Assembly (NCBI GenBank): GCA_016303195.1
Contig: JAEDMD010000017.1
Span: 1 to 17,177 of the forward strand
Direction of reading: 5' to 3'
DNA: 17,177 nt
Source of the DNA: Oscillospiraceae bacterium
Lineage (GTDB): Bacteria; Bacillota; Clostridia; Oscillospirales; Ruminococcaceae
The notes under the pieces are model-generated. The model worked only from the letters and a program-made list of their open reading frames with translations. It did not search any database and was not told the DNA's origin. Shown one piece after another: positions 13,707-17,177 of this stretch; positions within the stretch are counted from its first letter, which is position 1, and each line of letters starts with the position of its first letter. The position numbers were made by a program, and so were the translations under genes.

Positions 13707-14852
13707 TTATACGGGACAGGAAACGGTAACATAAGCTTCTGAATTTACCGGTCTGCCGTCTATCCACATAATAGAAAGAACGCCCTTCATGCCGAAGTCG
13801 GCGTACTTTTCATTGAGCACCTGCATGGAAACATCGGGATTGAGGTTTACCTTGTAAGCTCTGCCGAAATCGCCGAAAAGGATAGGCTTATTTCCGGAAC
13901 CGATATTGTCCATAGCGTCGGAAATGAGAACAGGCTTTCCGAGAATAAAGCCTGCATAGCCGCTTGTAAAATTCTCGTTCTGGTGGAAAATATATCTTCC
14001 CGAAACGTCTGTGAGAAGTCTTATTGCGCAAAGGGTGTCGTTTGACATTATCCATGCCGCATTCTGCTGGAAGGGTGCCTTGAGAGCATGATATATCCTT
14101 ACGATATCATCTGCGACAATGGCAGTGTTTGAAGCAAGCTCATAAGCTGTTCCGGCTGTGGTCAGACCGTAAGGCTTGTCCGAACCGTTTCCGCTGATGA
14201 TTGCGGATTCCGCCTTGAGTGCAAAATCTCTTTCTGTCTGATACATAACTTCGCTTGCAATGTCAAACTCATTCTGATTAATAAGCTCAAGGGAGAGCTT
14301 GGCAAGAGCTGTCAGCTTGTGATGACCTATCTCAATGGTCTTGAACTTTGCGTCCGAAGCGGTGATCTCTCCGATCTCGTCAGTCCAGCCTGCGGATATT
14401 TTGTTTGTGCTGTCAGATACGATCTGCTTGTATGTTCCCTTGGAATTTACAACGGAAACCATGTTCAGTACACCCGAAAGGGCAAACGTGTCATGAATGA
14501 TGTCCTGTGAAAATTCGGAAGGGATAATGCTGCCTGTGCTTGTGGTCGTCATTTCTCCTGCTCTCAGCTCGTTGCCTCTGATAAAGTCTGAAACGATAAT
14601 ATTTGCCGCCCTCACTTCTTCACCCCCGTTTTCCTGCTGATTCTCCGCATCGTCACTGCCGCAGCCTGCAAGAGCCGCCTCCGCTCTCTTTTCAGCTTCG
14701 ATCGTGGCATTTACCGCCGCAAGATCGGCTTCAAGCTTGCTGAATTCCGCCTGCTCCTCTTCATTGAAAGCTCTTGTTTCGGTTCTGATGCCGTCAATAA
14801 GCTCCTTCATTCTGCGAGAGATAGCCCCTCTTTTTTCGATTAACTCTTTCAT
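13707..14852 (-). CDS. HK97-family major capsid protein
   Basis: 381 residues. The N-terminal about 60 residues form a charged coiled coil (delta domain, a built-in scaffold) that the prohead protease should remove, with the flexible region EMTTTSTGSIIPSEF at about 99-113 marking the beginning of the mature shell fold. Downstream are family hallmarks: ISAGWTDEIGEI, LAKLSLELINQNEFDI in the spine helix, the E-loop area, a GNGSDKPYGLT motif, and the final GRPVNSEAYVTVSC. Length is normal. ATG 14852 has GGAGGT upstream. Two terminators upstream separate it from the preceding gene, so it may need its own promoter or antitermination. Confidence 0.95.
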   Translation of the reverse strand: MKELIEKRGAISRRMKELIDGIRTETRAFNEEEQAEFSKLEADLAAVNATIEAEKRAEAALAGCGSDDAENQQENGGEEVRAANIIVSDFIRGNELRAGEMTTTSTGSIIPSEFSQDIIHDTFALSGVLNMVSVVNSKGTYKQIVSDSTNKISAGWTDEIGEITASDAKFKTIEIGHHKLTALAKLSLELINQNEFDIASEVMYQTERDFALKAESAIISGNGSDKPYGLTTAGTAYELASNTAIVADDIVRIYHALKAPFQQNAAWIMSNDTLCAIRLLTDVSGRYIFHQNENFTSGYAGFILGKPVLISDAMDNIGSGNKPILFGDFGRAYKVNLNPDVSMQVLNEKYADFGMKGVLSIMWIDGRPVNSEAYVTVSCPV

Positions 14853-15106
14853 TCGATAATTACCTCCATAATTTTTATTTTTAGGTCGAATTGTACGTAC
14901 CCCACGAAGGTCACGCCCTCCGTTTCGGGCATAAAAATAGCGCCCTTGCTCTCCGAAGAGAGCGTAAGCGCTTGAAAACTAAATTAACTTGCCTGTATTT
15001 TGCCAAATAAGTGTGATTTATTTGCATATTTGTGCGAAAATCTCAAATAACGTAATCAAATAACACTTTTTTGTTATCAGAAATGCATTTTGTGTTATTA
15101 AGCCCA
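14853..15106. promoter_or_regulatory. AT-rich non-coding region upstream of capsid
   Basis: No gene is seen here. The part at about 15001-15100 has repeated CAAATAA motifs (near 15004, 15043 and 15055), an inverted CAAATAA/TTATTTG pair at about 15004-15024, and an AATAACAC/GTGTTATT pair at about 15058 and 15091. These could be operator sites or a remnant of a plus-strand module such as those at 4238 and 9696, because stem-loop A here also leads into TTGAAA. No convincing minus-strand promoter is visible for the capsid gene. Confidence 0.4.
14931..14973 (-). terminator. Stem-loop A upstream of capsid
   Basis: Outer stem AGCGC/GCGCT and inner GCTCTC/GAGAGC, followed on the minus strand by TATTTTTATGCCC. 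Same layout as the other border stem-loops. As at D and F, the right arm leads into TTGAAA on the plus strand (14972-14977), but the -10 match is poor and no gene follows. Confidence 0.65.
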
Positions 15107-15138
15107 TAAAAAATGCGTACCGTTTTCACAGTACGCAA
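15107..15138 (-). terminator. Terminator after small ORF 15139-15330
   Basis: A perfect seven-base stem TGCGTAC/GTACGCA with a T-run of six or more on the minus strand, placed directly after the gene ending at 15139. Confidence 0.8.
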
Positions 15139-15330
15139 TTATATATACCTGTATTTTTCTTCATAAATGCAAGCAACCTGTTCTCTCGGAACGATCGCAT
15201 GAACAATTCCTAAATCGTCCTCAAACAAGTAATCGCCGCTTTCCTTATCGAAGCTGTAATCACTGCATATGATATTAAGTCGGTCGCCGTTTATGAATTG
15301 TATTATTACAATTGTTTCGGTATCTTCCAT
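15139..15330 (-). CDS. Small acidic beta-rich protein before capsid
   Basis: 63 residues, acidic, strand-rich: ETIVIIQFINGDRLNII, a DKESGDYLFED turn, and IVPREQVACIYEE at the end. The size and the 'ivP.e.V..I' ending resemble small barrel proteins like the immunity candidates in this window, but it is not clearly homologous to them. It has a good ribosome site (AAGGCGGTGAG) directly after stem-loop B, and its own terminator. It could be an orphan immunity gene or a regulatory protein; function unknown. Confidence 0.6.
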   Translation of the reverse strand: MEDTETIVIIQFINGDRLNIICSDYSFDKESGDYLFEDDLGIVHAIVPREQVACIYEEKYRYI

Positions 15331-15350
15331 ATTCTCACCGCCTTTCGGTA

Positions 15351-15383
15351 TAAAAAAATCACCCTACGGGTGTAAGGTGATTA
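15351..15383 (-). terminator. Stem-loop B closing the protease-linked cassette
   Basis: Stem AATCACC/GGTGATT with inner CCC/GGG, followed on the minus strand by seven T residues and ATACC. It begins 6 bases after the immunity candidate ending at 15389. The ribosome site of the next gene follows directly, as with the other border stem-loops. Confidence 0.8.
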
Positions 15384-15388
15384 GTCTT

Positions 15389-15571
15389 TTATTTAATAAT
15401 TTCAAACCACGAAGCAGGATATGCGTATTCTTCTCCAGAATTATCAACAATACATATCATTTCAGTTTTGCCGAGCTTGCTCTTGGCGGGAAATGCATCA
15501 TAATTTTTTCCTTTTACAAAACCAAAAGCATTATCTTTGATATATTTTACTTTAATCCCATTCGTCAACAT
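15389..15571 (-). CDS. Putative immunity protein for protease-linked toxin
   Basis: 60 residues from ATG 15571, which has GGGAGG 8 bases upstream; ATG 15577 is too close to that site. It overlaps the end of the toxin by about 20 bases, so translation is coupled. The sequence (MLTNGIKVKYIKDNAFG, then KGKNYDAFPAKS, then DNSGEEYAYPASWFEII) looks like a small SH3-like barrel with an 'EeYaYP..wFEii' ending. As the single gene between toxin and terminator it is the natural immunity candidate; that role is inference. It can be expressed from the promoter at 15919-15947. Confidence 0.6.
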   Translation of the reverse strand: MLTNGIKVKYIKDNAFGFVKGKNYDAFPAKSKLGKTEMICIVDNSGEEYAYPASWFEIIK

Positions 15572-15947
15572 AAACATATCCTCCCTTCGTTTTAACTTTA
15601 TATTCAACTTTGCCAATATCAGGATGCTGATACCAATGTAACTCAATTGTACGGATTTCTCCATATTCGTCATAAACTTCATAGCGGGCTTTTTCTTTTT
15701 GCCAGTTTTCAGCGTCACAGTTGTATTCATCAACAAGTCTGTCAATATCGTCAATTTCACGATGTGTCTTGCAATTCTTTCCAGCCATCGTATGATCTGG
15801 TGGATATTGGGGTCGAGAACCAACAACAAATTCAACTTGAACGTCAGTACCCGGATAATATACAATTGGATATGATGCTGACTTAGCACCTACACCGCCC
15901 TGAATAGGTTCTCCGTATATTGTACCACTTCCGCCGCCATTTGTCAA
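15552..15947 (-). CDS. Putative toxin domain linked in frame to prohead protease
   Basis: The open frame from TTG 15947 gives 131 residues, but that TTG is the first half of a -35 box and has no ribosome site, so it is probably not a start. The frame is open back to the TGA that ends the protease gene. After a Gly-rich linker (NGGGSGTIYGEP) comes a domain with a Pro/Tyr-rich part, VDEYNCDAENWQKEKARYEVYDE, then IELHWYQHPDIGKVEYKVK and an aromatic, acidic end. The NWxKxK...R...IHWYxxP.xGxxxxKxK pattern looks like a compact nuclease-type toxin of the BECR kind with a candidate catalytic His, but I do not recognise the family with certainty. An immunity candidate overlaps its end. Confidence 0.5.
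   Translation of the reverse strand: MTNGGGSGTIYGEPIQGGVGAKSASYPIVYYPGTDVQVEFVVGSRPQYPPDHTMAGKNCKTHREIDDIDRLVDEYNCDAENWQKEKARYEVYDEYGEIRTIELHWYQHPDIGKVEYKVKTKGGYVYVDEWD
15919..15947 (-). promoter_or_regulatory. Intragenic promoter before protease-linked toxin domain
   Basis: On the minus strand TTGACA (15947-15942), 17 bases, TACAAT (15924-15919), with TGG before the -10 box. It has the same position relative to tag, toxin domain and immunity gene as the promoters at 5250, 7130 and 10828. Confidence 0.65.
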
Positions 15948-16052
15948 GCTGTCAGATTCGGATTTCTCATTGCTTTTAGGCTTGCTTCCCGTAAATCGGT
16001 GTCTGCTGTCGAAAGTAGCATTCGGTCCATTTTCTCTTAACTCGGAAATTCA
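15948..16052 (-). other. In-frame TGA followed by conserved coding tag
   Basis: The protease stop TGA (16052-16050) is followed in frame by 34 open codons up to the -35 box. They encode ExRxNG, then NATFDSRHRFTGS starting at the tenth codon after TGA, equal in place and sequence type to the copy at 10946-10830. The context GGC-TGA-A is identical in both. No ATG or GTG lies in this stretch. Confidence 0.6.
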
Positions 16053-16649
16053 GCCGTCCTCCAGCTCCAACCACTTCAAATAAGGCTCACACCACTCATT
16101 ATGTAACTCAGGCAGTTCCTCCCGAAGTTGCGTTCCCTCTTCATTTGACCGCACTTCATGTTCATCCGTTTCTCCGTCCGCTCTCATTTCGATAGATGTA
16201 CCCGCATAGCAGGGAGTATATCTGTCATCAATAAGGGAAACTTCACTCAGCTCCATAGCCGTAACTATTCTTCGGGGAATATCGTTTGCCCTGTTTTCTA
16301 TCTCGCTTGCGATCTTCTTAAATCCGAAGCTCCAACCTCTGAGCTTGCCCGCTCTTGCCTCTGAAATGACCTCTTCATCACGAATATCCGCCGAAGCCCT
16401 CAGCCCGATGTTATCCTCATACAGAGAAAGCGTCCCCTCGGACGTGCTGCCAAGCTTCCGCTCTTTATCGTGATTGAGCAGGATATCAACGTTCTTTGCC
16501 GCCCTCAGAGCCTGTCCGAAAGCCCCTGCTTTTATCTGCTCAACGCATTTTCCGCATTCGGGGCAAATAACCGTCCTGCTGTCCCTTTCCACAGCATTGA
16601 CGTATCCTTCAATGTGCAGACTGCCGTCCGCTCTTATTTCGATTTCCAT
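16050..16649 (-). CDS. Prohead protease (HK97 family)
   Basis: 199 residues. This serine protease is packed inside the procapsid and trims the capsid delta domain. The fold signals are present: N-terminal IEGYVNAVERDSR, His60 in ILLNHD, Ser107 in RGWSFGF, and the final ELSEVSLIDD at about 133-142. An unusual insert CPECGKC at about 29-35 could bind zinc. The last 50 residues are acidic and not part of the catalytic core. The frame continues past the TGA stop into a tag and toxin domain; if the stop is sometimes read through, a protease-toxin fusion would be carried into the procapsid. Spacing to the small terminase gene is 5 bases. Confidence 0.9.
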   Translation of the reverse strand: MEIEIRADGSLHIEGYVNAVERDSRTVICPECGKCVEQIKAGAFGQALRAAKNVDILLNHDKERKLGSTSEGTLSLYEDNIGLRASADIRDEEVISEARAGKLRGWSFGFKKIASEIENRANDIPRRIVTAMELSEVSLIDDRYTPCYAGTSIEMRADGETDEHEVRSNEEGTQLREELPELHNEWCEPYLKWLELEDG

Positions 16650-16654
16650 AAAAC

Positions 16655-17128
16655 CTATTCCTCCTCGTCCATATTACCTGAAAGTATCTGCTTCAGAAGT
16701 TCGGTGCCGTCATCTGCCGCCTGTGAACTTATGTTTGCTATCTTTGCCCTCGACTGAGGGGACAGTGAAAGCTCATTGCAGCAGCGGAAAAGAATAGCTG
16801 TGTAATTCTTCACTGCCGAAACGACCTCTTTGGCATATATCAATCCGGATTCGCTGTTAACGTCACGTTCGATCTGTTCCAATCTGTCAATCGCTATAAC
16901 GCACTCACGCAGTATCCATTCATCAAGACGGCATAAAATGTCCGCCTCCTTAAGTTCCTTTACGATCAGACGAAAGAGCTTTTTCTGATTATCTGTCAGC
17001 CATTCGGGAGGAGAAGGCGGCTTTTTTGTCTGCCCTTTAAGCTTATCTTCACTTTTGGAACGGTTGTCCTTTTCAGCTTTAGTCAAATGTTTTGAGGAAA
17101 CATTGACGCTCTTTGCAGGTCTTGCCAA
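16655..17128 (-). CDS. Terminase small subunit, P27 family
   Basis: 157 residues. Helical, with a basic Ser/Lys-rich N-terminus (ARPAKSVNVSSKHLTKAEK), then PPEWLTDNQKKLFRLIVKELKE, which is the typical P27-family start ('p.wL.....k..w..l...L...g.l'), LDEWILRECVIAIDRL, and a C-terminal LSPQSRAKI motif, also usual for the family (lsP..R.ki). It recognises phage DNA and loads the large terminase. Start is TTG 17128 with GGAGGTGA upstream. Its partner large subunit is not next to it but lies about 7 kb downstream, after head and tail genes. Confidence 0.85.
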   Translation of the reverse strand: MARPAKSVNVSSKHLTKAEKDNRSKSEDKLKGQTKKPPSPPEWLTDNQKKLFRLIVKELKEADILCRLDEWILRECVIAIDRLEQIERDVNSESGLIYAKEVVSAVKNYTAILFRCCNELSLSPQSRAKIANISSQAADDGTELLKQILSGNMDEEE

Positions 17129-17177
17129 TCAAATCACCTCCGAAATTTTCATTTAGGGAATTTTTCGTGAACGATAG

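Noticed and set aside
1..17177. CRISPR array, tRNA, rRNA or insertion sequence
   Set aside because: No regular spaced repeats, cloverleaf sequences, rRNA-like stretches or transposase genes were seen on either strand.

Overview
The window is the head, packaging and tail-shaft part of a siphovirus-type HK97-fold phage or prophage. Base composition, strong GGAGG-type ribosome binding sites and the protein flavour suggest a host in the Clostridia, perhaps a Ruminococcus-like gut Firmicute; that host call is inference. Almost every gene is on the minus strand, so the operon reads from right to left.

Layout in reading order: P27-type small terminase (17128-16655), prohead protease (16649-16050), a putative toxin and immunity cassette (16052-15389), a small beta-rich ORF (15330-15139), an AT-rich non-coding stretch with two terminators, HK97 major capsid (14852-13707), a small capsid-downstream ORF, three connector or tail-completion genes, major tail protein (12585-11965), a probable tail assembly chaperone (11968-11453), a second cassette (11438-10330), a small ORF (10222-10001) facing a plus-strand gene (9756-10004), large terminase (9644-7965), a third cassette (7949-6548), portal protein with a toxin fused to its C-terminus plus its immunity gene (6487-4622), a second plus-strand gene (4299-4562), a gp10-like tail-completion protein, the tape measure protein (3569-375) and a small tail protein. 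Large terminase and portal lie after the tail tube genes instead of next to the small terminase, which is an unusual order.

The striking content is a family of toxin/immunity cassettes set between or fused to core structural genes. Two carry Ntox50-like toxin domains, one at the C-terminus of the portal and one free-standing. One carries a small HxxxR nuclease-like domain of the phage BECR type, and one an unrecognised domain. Each is followed at once by a very small gene that looks like an immunity protein; the two partners of the Ntox50-like domains are clear paralogues. The toxin or leader proteins carry short N-terminal tags, either of the type HDPxxGRF or NATFxxxHxFTGS.

Three features tie the cassettes together. 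(1) In all four toxin genes a consensus sigma-70/sigma-A promoter with extended -10 (TTGACA, 16-17 bases, TGn-TATAAT or TACAAT) is buried in the coding sequence between tag and toxin domain. The -35 box falls in two different codon frames, so the conservation is at DNA level. Such a promoter would make an mRNA without the toxin start but with the immunity gene, for example in a lysogen. (2) Two toxins have no usable start; they follow in frame an upstream gene (protease, or an HDPxxGRF protein) across a TGA stop. The tag resumes exactly nine codons after TGA in both, pointing to programmed stop readthrough or a shared ancestral stop. (3) The cassette borders carry repeated stem-loops ending in ATTTTTATRCC, two of them with 29 identical bases, and two of the stem-loops also start plus-strand promoters for paralogous antisense-oriented genes.

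The model suggested is that toxins are loaded into the virion through portal or protease fusion or through a tag, and delivered with the DNA, while a resident prophage protects its host by expressing immunity genes from the buried promoters. Delivery and toxicity are inference; the promoters, fusions, in-frame stops, paralogies and repeats are visible in the sequence.
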